Below, one piece after another: positions 12,182-21,819 of a DNA stretch of 64,000 bases; position 1 is the stretch's first letter, and each line of letters starts with the position of its first letter. Source of the DNA: Clavelina lepadiformis. Its lineage: Eukaryota > Chordata > Ascidiacea > Aplousobranchia > Clavelinidae. Below the pieces are notes generated by a model. It was not told the origin of the DNA. It worked only from the letters and a program-made list of their open reading frames with translations, and did not search any database. Location of the stretch: positions 6,944,001 to 7,008,000 of the forward strand of contig NC_135244.1 in NCBI RefSeq assembly GCF_947623445.1, read 5' to 3'. Made by a program: the position numbers and the translations under genes.

Positions 12182-12394
12182 TCACCAAGTGAAATCCCGG
12201 GTCCAGAAAACATCTACCCGGAACTCATACTCCATGCTGATCTTGCGATAAAGTCTTGTGGTTGTAATGTACATAGCGTCCTTTCTCTCTTCTTGCGAGA
12301 CCACAATACTTACAAAATCTGGAGAAAAACCCTTGTAGTCGCGATCTAAAAGGTTCAGAAGCCAGCCGAGAACCCAAGGTATATCGTCCAATAT
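12182..12394 (-). CDS. orphan coding-like exon, unknown protein
   Basis: On the minus strand an acceptor (caaatag, ending at 12395) is followed by 70 open codons and a stop, with phase 0. The peptide begins ILDDIPWVLGWLL, carries DYKGFSPDFVSIVVSQEER and ends VFWTRDFTW. It has a mixed, protein-like composition unlike the poly-K/F shadows nearby, but I recognise no family and find no partner exon within several kb. It could be a terminal exon of a small gene, a pseudogene fragment or chance. Confidence 0.25.
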   Translation of the reverse strand: MLDDIPWVLGWLLNLLDRDYKGFSPDFVSIVVSQEERKDAMYITTTRLYRKISMEYEFRVDVFWTRDFTW

Positions 12395-13341
12395 CTATTT
12401 GGCTCCTTTCAATTGTCAACATTTTAATCTACGCCAAATCCAAAATGATGCAAAATGTTACCCTTGTCTATATGGTAATATGCTAACTGTCATAATTAGC
12501 TCTTATTCCTACGGAATTCTCGTGTAGATCTGATGACATTATAATGTTATTAGCGTTTTATTTCGTGTGTTTAACAATAAGCGCTGTTTGTCATTTGTGT
12601 GGTGTCAGATGCAGATTTACACCGATCCCTATTTCCCCAATAGTCCATCTGTAATAAAGACTTTTTCCATGCAGTGGCGACGTACTTTGACAAGATTTTG
12701 TATGAATGAGAGCGTAACGACCCTTGCTTTATAAAACTGAAATGTTAGAAAAGCTCCGAAGTAATCGGTTTTAAATTATACGTATAGTGTCATTAAACAA
12801 TTGGCGTCATTAACAATAGGCGCCTACTGCAGAATTGTATAAACTTATGATTGATTGCGATGTCGGTTGCCATTCAGCTTATATTTATTCGTTTCTCTTG
12901 AATTGATATTTCTATACTTACACTTAATGACAAATGCAATTCTGGGATTATGGTTTGATAGGTTTCGCTTTGAAGTTAAAACAATTTTGTTGTTGTAGGC
13001 TATTATTGTATGACACATTTTTTCTTAGCTCTGTTTTCATGTAGCGTGATGTGAGTTTGAACTAAAATGTTTAAAAAACGCACTAGAAACAAAAAGTTCA
13101 ACCTTAAAAGCGAAACTCTTGTTTTTGAATTTGAACGTAGTCTACCTTGCAAAGTTTTGAAATCGCGGCTGCGGTTGGTGAAGCCATGCTACACGCAAGA
13201 ATTTATGGCAAGCCATTCGTCGAAGCCTAATCAAAGATATTTATCTGATCTTAACCTACAAATCTTGGCATACTGAGCATTTTTCTTATCTTTATGTTAA
13301 CGTACCATGTAATGTAATGTAAAAAAAGTACGTGTATGTAC
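12395..13341. other. no recognised feature
   Basis: Spacer with no recognisable gene; a 69-codon plus-strand frame at 13067-13276 is lysine/leucine rich and unsupported. Confidence 0.4.
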
Positions 13342-13645
13342 GGCTAAGTAGCCGAGCGGTTCGACGGCTGGCCTCACAATAAATGCGGCTCAGGTTCAGT
13401 GTTCGATACCCAGTCTGCCAGTGCCGCCATACCGTTGTAATGCCTTTGAACAAGGTCCATTTGTCGGACAATACTAAAAAAAATACTATAAAAAAACGAA
13501 ATAACAATCTTGTGACAATCGCAACTTGCACAAAAGCTAGCTCGGCAAGGGGGTCTCGAACGATGAGGAATCATCCCTGGGTTTAAAACTTTAAATGAAG
13601 ACTTTTCTCAATTCAAGGATTAAACATTTTTATAACATACCAAAA
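13342..13645 (+). mobile_element. tRNA-derived SINE, best-preserved copy
   Basis: The head looks like a class II (Leu/Ser-like) tRNA: A box tagccgagcggt at 13349-13360 and B box gttcgatacc at 13401-13410. The body follows with cgttgtaatgcc, the acaatacta region, caacttgcacaaaagctagc, and the tail gaatcatccctgggttta, attcaaggatta. Copies or pieces of the same family are at 5.9, 6.8, 8.0, 17.4 and 18.6 kb. Confidence 0.85.
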
Positions 13646-13668
13646 GGACACAAATTTCACTCAACAAC

Positions 13669-13674
13669 TTTATT
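13669..13674 (-). terminator. polyadenylation signal for TOE1
   Basis: AATAAA on the minus strand, 26 nt beyond the TOE1 stop codon. Implies a very short 3' UTR that ends close to the SINE tail. Confidence 0.6.
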
Positions 13675-13699
13675 TGTTGTACTTTTCAAGTTTTCTTCT

Positions 13700-15154
13700 T
13701 TAATTAATGTAAATATTCACAAGTTTTTCACTGTGGTTGTTAGAAGTTGTCGTATAAAGACTCTTACACACAGACAATGGTATGTTCTTTCCACTAAGAA
13801 AAAGCTTGTTCACGATAGATTTTTGCAGATCATTGTCCAGAAATGGAATCTGGTCAGAATACACTTTACCCTCAATTTGGGTTAAGTTAGCATCTTTGAA
13901 GTTTGCAATCACAGACGGTGTGCATCGAGATGCAATAAATGCTGCAAATGTGTAACCAGTCATGAAGGAATCTATTCCTGAACGATGACTGAAATTATCT
14001 GGTTCAGTTTGGTTCAGTGGACAGTTATTGGTATCAGAATAACCGTTTTCAGTCCCAGAATTGTGCTCTTCAGAAAAGCGTTTTTGTTGTGTGTTACCTC
14101 CATTATCACTGCCTTTAATCTGTTTTTGTTCACTCCGCTTACGTTTGCGTTTTCGCGATGTTTTTTCTTTCTTGTGTTCCTCAATGATGGCATTAATATT
14201 ATGGCTTTTACGACAATTTACCCCAGCTAAACACCAGCCATGTGCTGAGTATTGTTCACATAAGTTTAATACAGGTTTAAGTTTATCACTTTTTTGTGCT
14301 GGGGAGGAATCCTGTAAGGAGATACAAGCTGTCCACTCCGTTTTATCACCACTTACAATCTTCAGTGATGATCTTCCTTGCTTTTCACTTTCAATTGCAT
14401 TCAAGTAGCTGAATTTGAAGACAAACAAGAGAAAAGACGCAGAAGTGTGGTCCAGGTACTCTGCTATGTATTTGGTATCATAAATTCCACTTGGAAACAT
14501 CTCTGACAAGTCAGCCATGAAAGAGGCTAGTTTATTGGGGCACTCTGCATAAAAGCACTGATACAAAAATACCAGATCTGCGAAGCCATTGTGAACAACA
14601 AGTGGTTTTCGCTGGCGAATTAGTTCAGAAAACAGTCTTCTCATATACAGTTGTGATGACTTTTCACTAGTTGTATCATTGCCTTTATGATATGGAATTC
14701 CGTCAGCAAATTGTTGGTTAAAATTGAATCCATGTGCCACTAAAAACTTTACAGCATCTGGATCAATCGTGTAAGGATCCGAACATAGAAGAACAATGTT
14801 GTATACAGAAACACAGAATACAAGCTGATTTTTGTTGCTGTCACATGTTTCATTTTCATCCGATGGGGCATCTTCATAATGTTGCTCTGCTTTGAAACAA
14901 GCCACACCAAGTGATATGACAGATCTCGTTTTGGCAGCGGTTACCAGTGCTTTGTATCTGTCGTCAAGATGGGAGGCCATTGTTCCATTTTTGGTACCCA
15001 GCCCACTCATTTCGACATCAACAGCAATAAATGACGCTTTCGTGATATTCAGGATGATTCTTGGCCATAACTGATCAATATTTTTGATAGTCACATCGGT
15101 TACGTGCACTTCACTTATAGAAGCCATTATTTCTACATATATTACATCACCCAA
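13700..15154 (-). CDS. TOE1: target of EGR1 protein 1, DEDD-type RNA 3' exonuclease
   Basis: Nuclear/Cajal-body deadenylase of the CAF1/PARN family that trims 3' ends of small RNAs in vertebrates. One open frame of 484 residues (human TOE1 about 510). DEDD nuclease motifs: D46-V-E48 in FIAVDVEMSGLG, D193 in VVHNGFADLVFLY, and D395 in HRSGIDSFMTGY; GFNFNQQ and GIPYHKGND also match. A CCCH zinc finger spans C299, C308, C314 and H318, followed by a basic stretch (RKRKRKR, 334-340) likely to be the nuclear localisation signal. The C-terminal LSGKNIPL.V.KS matches the vertebrate end. Met10 is an alternative start. No intron interrupts the frame, unlike the vertebrate gene and every other recognised gene here. 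Confidence 0.95.
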   Translation of the reverse strand: MGDVIYVEIMASISEVHVTDVTIKNIDQLWPRIILNITKASFIAVDVEMSGLGTKNGTMASHLDDRYKALVTAAKTRSVISLGVACFKAEQHYEDAPSDENETCDSNKNQLVFCVSVYNIVLLCSDPYTIDPDAVKFLVAHGFNFNQQFADGIPYHKGNDTTSEKSSQLYMRRLFSELIRQRKPLVVHNGFADLVFLYQCFYAECPNKLASFMADLSEMFPSGIYDTKYIAEYLDHTSASFLLFVFKFSYLNAIESEKQGRSSLKIVSGDKTEWTACISLQDSSPAQKSDKLKPVLNLCEQYSAHGWCLAGVNCRKSHNINAIIEEHKKEKTSRKRKRKRSEQKQIKGSDNGGNTQQKRFSEEHNSGTENGYSDTNNCPLNQTEPDNFSHRSGIDSFMTGYTFAAFIASRCTPSVIANFKDANLTQIEGKVYSDQIPFLDNDLQKSIVNKLFLSGKNIPLSVCKSLYTTTSNNHSEKLVNIYIN

Positions 15155-16555
15155 ATGTATTAATTGATGCTTGCCTGTAGTAAAAATTTGTGCACATTAA
15201 TTTGTGATAAAGAAATTTTAAAACATTATTAAGTCTAGGATATTTTGTAACAAACATAAACTTAAATTCTTCAAATATAATTCAAATATTCAATTAAACA
15301 AAAATTAAAAACCCGTTATACAAATTTGATGTCAGATTTTTAGTCCTACTTTAGCACATATAGTCAAGTAACTGAAAGCAAGCCGAGTCCATGACGCTCC
15401 AAACTGTCTAGAAACTGGATCCATTTCCACCTCAAATGTCAAACTTTAGCGAAATCAAAACCTTTAATCCAGAACAGTGACCTCCTACTGGAGAGTTTGT
15501 ATGATCTTCGGTGCCGTATTGCCATTTTGCTTTATAATAGAAGTGTTACTTTGGCGTGGTGTAAATTTTGTAATTACATTAATTATTTTAATAACTTTAA
15601 AGTAGGGCAGTGACCCTTTGTTAAGAGTGGTAACTTCTCTAAATAAAAGGTAATGAAAATATGATTTTAGTTTCTGACTTTGAACTTAATACTGTACTAA
15701 CACACCTACTTTCAAATAAAAAAGTTGTAAACCAAAAAAACTACTCCTAATAAAGTTAACTGGGATTAAGTTGTGTTGTTTATCTAGGCCAGGCCGACGA
15801 ACACCAGTGCCAAACTGCAAGATTTTCATCATAATCAATAGCACACTTTAAAGGTGTGCTTATATACACAATGATGAATGAATATGCACTTAGCTTAAAC
15901 GTATGTTGTAACCTAGGCAGGGCTAGCCCTAGCAAGCACATGTCCCTATGCAAAAACTGATGCCTGATAGCAGGACTGATCGGTTCCTTTAAATGTTTTG
16001 GGTTTTTTGGATTCATTGAGATCGCTGTGTACCCTGAGTTTTCTGAAGCAAAAAATTTTTAAGGGTGGAGTTAAAAAAACCAACTCAATTTAACTTTACA
16101 CTTGAGCCTCAAGCCTTACCCTCACTGAGCTCAAAATGACTACTTCTTTTTCACACCAATCAATCATTTTTAATGCATTTTATGTGTCACATTGGCCAAT
16201 ACAATTTTTGTTTGATATACGCATGCAATTGGGTGCTCAGGTTACCAAAATCGGCGACTCAGAATATACGATAATTGTGAGTGGAGATTGGCACTCAACA
16301 CCGCTGAGTTGGGTTTTTGATTTTGACCTGAGTAACGAGTTGCAGTTTAAGTTTTGATCAACACTGAAGATTTTTGATATCGACCCTAAATGTTTAGTTA
16401 AGCATGCAATTATCTAGGCTATCATTAATTTCAAAAAACGTAAGGAAATTCAAGAAACCTCATGCAACCAATGAAAAAGCGAATTAATGAAACAAAGTGA
16501 AACCAGAGTAAACCAAAAGAACCCAGTTATTTTTGCTGATTTTAAATAACTTAAT
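15155..16555. other. TOE1 upstream region, no further gene recognised
   Basis: AT-rich DNA; the TOE1 promoter must lie near 15.2-15.5 kb but no clear core element was found. Confidence 0.4.
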
Positions 16556-16676
16556 GTAATAATAGACCCTTTCTGAGTTACTGTCAAGGTGGCAAGATTT
16601 TTTCCATCGCCTAGGCCTATAAATGTTGCCACTCAAAAAATATGGCGCCTGTAACTCGGAAAGGGTCGATAATAAG
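16556..16676. repeat. short hairpin element (snap-back MITE)
   Basis: The left arm taatagaccctttctgagtta is inverted on the right as taactcggaaagggtcgata; inner gtggcaa/ttgccac words extend the pairing. About 120 bp with almost no loop-specific content. Confidence 0.65.
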
Positions 16677-17349
16677 AACGTAGTATATCCCAGGAGAACA
16701 CAACACAAGGAACTTCGTGAAAGCTGCGCTACAGGGAAGGAGCCCACATCCTTTGAAAAAAACTACATCTTCCTGAGAACTGATAGTTATCCGAGACTAT
16801 ACGCCATAAAGAACCGACAAAAAAGAAGAAAGGTCGTGAAAAACAAAACAAAAGAAGAACCTAAACCAATTATTATCAGCTCTTTGCAAATCAGCTCCCT
16901 TCAAAGTTAAATTGTTGTTTCTATTTTACTGCTAAACAGTGCGGAGCCCCAAATAGCGTGGGGTCCAAAATAGTCGCTCGTTCCGATTAGCCAAAGGTCT
17001 GCCCTGATCCTAGGCTAATACATGCAATTAACTTCGACCAACAGAGATAAAAACCATCACACTTCACTTCACCTACATGTAAAATGTGATATTTAGAAAC
17101 TTTATGTTTGGGGATTTCCCAAAGCAGTATAAACACAAAAGCAAAATCAATGTTTACAAGACATAGATCATATATTCTCCAAGTACAATGTTTTTTACAC
17201 AAAAACCGAAACCCAACACGATTTCGCCTATACTGATTAAGAAAAAAACTAATTTTTAAACAATCAAACCGAGTGTTCCGTTTTGCCATCTGCAGTTCCC
17301 CTCTATTTGTTTTATGAGATGCATGTGTCTAATCAGTGAGCTAACTCTA
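16677..17349. other. no recognised feature
   Basis: Contains part of a 95-codon plus-strand frame (16623-16910) and a 100-codon minus-strand frame (17289-16987); both are basic or compositionally skewed and match nothing I know. Confidence 0.4.
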
Positions 17350-17455
17350 ATCTTTATTTTCGGATTGAGGGAAGTCTTGGTACGGCATAAACTCGGCTAC
17401 GATTCCTTATCGCGCGAGCGCAGGTTAACGAGATAGTTATTGTGCAAGTTCCCAT
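17350..17455 (-). mobile_element. SINE fragment (3' part), minus strand
   Basis: Read on the minus strand it gives gaacttgcacaataactatc, gcgcgataaggaatcg, gagttta and a ctcaatcc-type tail, the same order as the SINE tails at 8.2 and 13.5 kb. Inserted at the downstream edge of the P450 relic. Confidence 0.6.
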
Positions 17456-17488
17456 AGCAAACACATTTTGATTTTTTCCAGGCATGTT

Positions 17489-18342
17489 TATTTTTGTAAA
17501 TTCTTCAAAAACTCGTTCTTCCATTGTCTTCTTTCCTATTCCCAGCCTTTCGGTGATGAAAAAGATAAGAATGAAAATAATTTTTTTAAAACAAATTTTC
17601 AATATTCGTGTGCTGTATATACCTAACAACTTTAAATTGTGGAGAAAGATATAATACTAATCGCAAAACTGTTCAATGTATAAGCTTCAGCAATTACCCT
17701 TTAAAGTGAAGAGTTCAATTTTTCGTTGAACTTTTCATTTTTCTCCATAGTTTAGGAAAATTATTTCATGATTTTTAAAGAGTTTTTCAGCAAAACTATT
17801 TGATGGACGTCCCGAAAATGCTATATTTTTGACTCCAAACGCCGATAGCAATAATTTTAAAAAGGGCGTCATATTTTATTGCAGCTTACAAGTAAATGCA
17901 GCTTTCAACAGATTTGACCTACTACTGTCTGTTAATTTACTTCTAAAATTCATGATTAACTACAGTATAACTAAATGAATATTTTCAAACAGTTGTTGTC
18001 TTTAGGTCACCATACGTTGGTACTCAACGCAAGATTTTCATAGCCTCATGCTGTTTTTACCTTGCTTTAATTACAATGCGTTTCGACTGGTGTTTCAAAT
18101 TAGGGTATGGCAGTTTCTAAAAGTTACTTGCTAATCCATTGACCACTGAAGGTTCGGTGCTTGCCTCGGTGTGTTATGTTGTTAACATTGTTGTGTGTAA
18201 TGCGAAGAACTTTTCACGATTAATCACAATTCACGTTTCTGTTGTAACCTACTTATGATACCTGTCACCATCACCTATTGAACGCTTTTGTCGTCGTTTA
18301 ATACAATTGCATCTGGTCTTTCCAAACGCACACTCTTGATAT
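17489..18342 (-). pseudogene. broken cytochrome P450 relic (exons 1-3 only)
   Basis: Three pieces in the same order and strand as the intact P450 next door. Near 18.3 kb: SVRLERPDAIVLNDD, matching the end of exon 1 (SVRLGRNDAVILNDY). Near 17.7-17.85 kb: AFGVKNIAFSGRPSN onward, matching exon 2, with a TGA where the intact copy has the W of ENWKSQRK. Near 17.5 kb: LGIGKKTMEERVFEEF, matching exon 3. The first part of exon 1 and exons 4-9, including the haem-binding end, are missing. Best explained as a tandem duplicate that has decayed. Confidence 0.85.
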
Positions 18343-18624
18343 GCCTCAAAGAGGCCTTATCGTAACGATAGACTGCAAACGCTATAATATGGGAAAGTAA
18401 ATATTGGTGAGCGCTATAGATCAGCAAAATTAGCTGGAAAAAGATAAATATTGGGCTCAAATGTTAATATTTTGACCTTTGGCATAGTGAAAGAAAAAAA
18501 ATGCGTCAGCATGACAAGTAGCTCTTTGTGTATATAGACAAGACGGCAACTTCAGATCTGGCTCATATTTGTCTTTACTTTTTGCGGATATTACTGTACT
18601 TCAATCCTGTCGTTTCGGCATTTA

Positions 18625-18720
18625 GTTTGCGCCCACCAGCAGTATCCTTGTGATGCCTTTGTAAATGACGTTAAACGACGCTTGTTCTAATTGTTTAATG
18701 GTTTTTTTGAACGGTTGCAT
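18625..18720 (+). mobile_element. SINE fragment (central part)
   Basis: The words ccagcagtatccttgtgatg and gacgcttgttct resemble the middle block of the other SINE copies (taccagt..cttgtaatgc, gatacttgctcct). Head and tail are not recognisable. Confidence 0.4.
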
Positions 18721-19234
18721 ATTTTGCCAACGCATTCAAGAATTAAACAAAAAACAAATACTGTAAAAACTTGTATGTCTATCAAAACTTGCTCAAAGAC
18801 GAGCTCAGTTATAGTGGTAGAGTAAGAAACCCGTGAAATAATTTGCATTATTGTGAGCCGGCACGCAAACCGATTCGCTGGAGAACCAATTCACCAATAC
18901 AAGGCCATACAACGAAACAGATATGCGATACAACAAAGCATTTACATCATTTATTGGTAAGCCTATATGTATATACATTTTTAAACTTTACTATTTCAAC
19001 GTACAACTAATAAACTGTTCATAATAGCGCCACAAAAAAGTCTTTTTACTATAACCAACGGTACACAGCAGAATTAATACAAGCAACCAAATCCATTTAC
19101 TGCAGTCTATATTCAAAACTAAAATGTATCGTGATTATGCGACAATCGAATTATTATAATTAACTTGATACACAACACATTAATATGTAATTTTCTTATT
19201 TTTTTAAGTTTCTATTAATTTTTAAGTCCTTTAC
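18721..19234. other. P450 3' flank
   Basis: AT-rich sequence after the P450 stop; no gene seen. Confidence 0.4.
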
Positions 19235-21819
19235 TTATCTTTGCTTTGCCACTAAACGAAAAGGAAAAGCAATAACGTTTAACCCAGGCACCGAGTCATG
19301 AAAAATAGGTAGATCAGACTTGTCAGGATCAGGCAAGATCTCAAAACCTTGAAGTGTGGAGACAAGGAAAATGAAGATTTCCATTCTAGCAAGTTGTTCG
19401 CCAAGGCAATGACGAGGACCCATAGAGAACGGGATGACACGATGAGACATGACAAAGTTTCCTTTTTCATCAAGATGACGTTCCGGTTTAAACTTTTCTG
19501 GTTCGTCCCAAATGTTTTCATCATGATGCACAGCCCAAATATTTGCAAATACCTTCAACGCAAAAGCTGCTAACTTGCTAACCAAACTTGTCCCGATTCA
19601 GAGTAAGCATTATTCTTTGCAGTTAACTTTCACTTATCAAAGCAATGTCTCACCTGAGTTCCTTTAGGAATAGAAAATCCATTTACTTCAGCATCATCTG
19701 TAGCCATATGGGGAAGACCTATGGATGCCGCTGGCCGACATCTTAATATTTCTTCCACGAAGGCGCAGACGTAAGGCATCGTGGTTCTGTGCGACATGGT
19801 TACCTTGCCATCTGATCCTACACGAAGTTTAGTACATGCTTGTTTTAAATCACGTAAGAATATGAAAACGTTTTAAAAGTTGAATATGCCTTTAAATAAA
19901 AAAATACTTGCCTAATACGCTATCAATCTCCTCATACAATTTTTTCTGTATTTGCGGGTAATGAATGAGACTTAGTAATCCCCATCTTACCGTCTGTGTT
20001 ACTGTTTCAGTCCCCGCGACAAATAAATTCAGAATGTAATATACAAGCTGTTTTTCCTACATAAATGCATATACCAATTATGTAATATGAACCATTTTGT
20101 TTATACCGTATCATACAAGAAAAAATCAAAGAAAATTTAGTCATGATAACGTGCTGGCTTGATAAGGTAGGCTTTCTCAAATAAGATTTCTTCGCAAGTT
20201 AAAACGTAAACTTAACTGTAAATGAACTGTGAGTTTTGTTTTTTATTTCAACAAGAAAAGCATCAATGAAATCCCGGACATTTCCATTATCCAAAGAATT
20301 CTGATGATCCTTGATGATATCTTTTTGGACACCTGGAAACGAAAAAGTCATTAAGAAGTGTTTGTGCGATATGTCTTCCTATAATTTCCTTGAAATGTTC
20401 GGTTAGAAAAGCTTACCAACAATTTTATCCATAATACTCAGCATCCGTTTGCTTCGGGATGAAAACGGAGGAATGTGCCTCAAAATTGGAATTAGAAACA
20501 TAAAAGCAATTGTGCTAATAATTTCCGGGGTGTTGAATCTAGAAAGAAACATTAATCAGATTGCAGTTCGAAACAGCCAGAACAAAAACATTAACCATGA
20601 ACACCACGAATAAAGCAAACATTGCTGCTGTGGTGTGCAAACATAGACAAGGTATTACGCACATGTTGTCCAAATTGTGTATCAGTTCGTTAAAAATGGG
20701 GTCGTTATAGTCGAATCTGCTTCCGTAAGCAACACTGCAAATGTTGTTGGATACCGCTTTCTTCAAAGACGTCTTTAATAAAGAAATTAATTTCATGCTA
20801 CCAAAAAATATACCTGACTAGCTTACGTTGTTTAGAAACGTACCAGAATATCGAAAGGCTTGCCATTATTAGCTTTGATTTCGTCTTTAAAATAAGCAAC
20901 TTCTTCAAAAACTCGTTCTTCCATCGTTTTCTTTCCAACTCCCAACCTTTTACATAAATCATGAAAATAAGTTATTTGAAATATACATTTTGCAAGTTAG
21001 TTTGATTTACTCCACATACGAAATTAACCTATAAGCCTTCAAAGATAATGTTTTCTGTATGCAAGCATAAACTAATTACTAATTAGACCATCAATATTTA
21101 CCCTCTTAAAGTGAAGAGACCAAATTTCCTCTGTGATTTCCAATTTTCTCCGTAATCCATAAAAACGATACCATGTCCTTCAAAAAGTTTGTCAAGAAAT
21201 CCGTTTGGCGGGCGTCCAGAAAACACCGTATTTCTAGCTCCAAATGCCTGTAAAAGCGATGTCAACAAAGGTAACCTGTTCTCTTCTTACTTATTTATTA
21301 GTGGATATAATGTACTTGAAATAATCACAACAAAGCTAAAGACTTACAACAAACAGCGAAATATTTCTGAGAAAGTATTTCTGTTGTTATGTTGTGATGT
21401 CAATATACGCAATTAACAAATCACAGTGGTAGGGCTACTTTTGTTGACTTACACTCAATGATTAATTGCACTGGTTACTTTGCACTGCAGTGTCCTTTAC
21501 TAATTTGATAACAAAAATTTCTTATTTAAGATCATTATCTTAATATACAATTGTTCTTGCCCATAATATTGTGTCCATTTACCTGTTGCACGCTGTCGTA
21601 ATCGTTGAGTATGACCGCATCGTTTCTTCCCAACCGAACACTCAGGATAGGGCCATACTCCTTGCTCCACTTCATATAAGTCTTGTACGGATGCTTTCCT
21701 TGGAAAGGAGCCACGCCAATTACGGGCAAGCCACGAGGGCCAGATGGAAACTTGTTCGGTCTTTGGTACCAGTAGTAGGTCAGAAGCAAAAGAACTACGA
21801 ACAGGATGTACCAGAACAT
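19235..21819 (-). CDS. cytochrome P450, CYP2 clan
   Basis: ER-membrane haem monooxygenase; substrate unknown. Nine exons with all phases agreeing: 21819-21583, 21247-21102, 20946-20844, 20772-20663, 20538-20417, 20332-20217, 20056-19912, 19817-19654, 19552-19235; 486 residues, normal for the family. N-terminal membrane anchor (about 1-18), then PNKFPSGPRGLPVIG. I-helix AGTET at 292-296, K-helix ExxR at 349-352, haem loop FSMGPRHCLG with Cys430 as iron ligand, and the PERHL region. Start chosen because the anchor begins right at this ATG. The intron after exon 7 appears to use a GC donor (ttag|gcaagt). A decayed partial copy lies downstream on the same strand. Confidence 0.95.

Noticed and set aside
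16623-16910. 95-codon basic open frame
   Set aside because: Begins inside a hairpin repeat and has no recognisable motif; likely chance.
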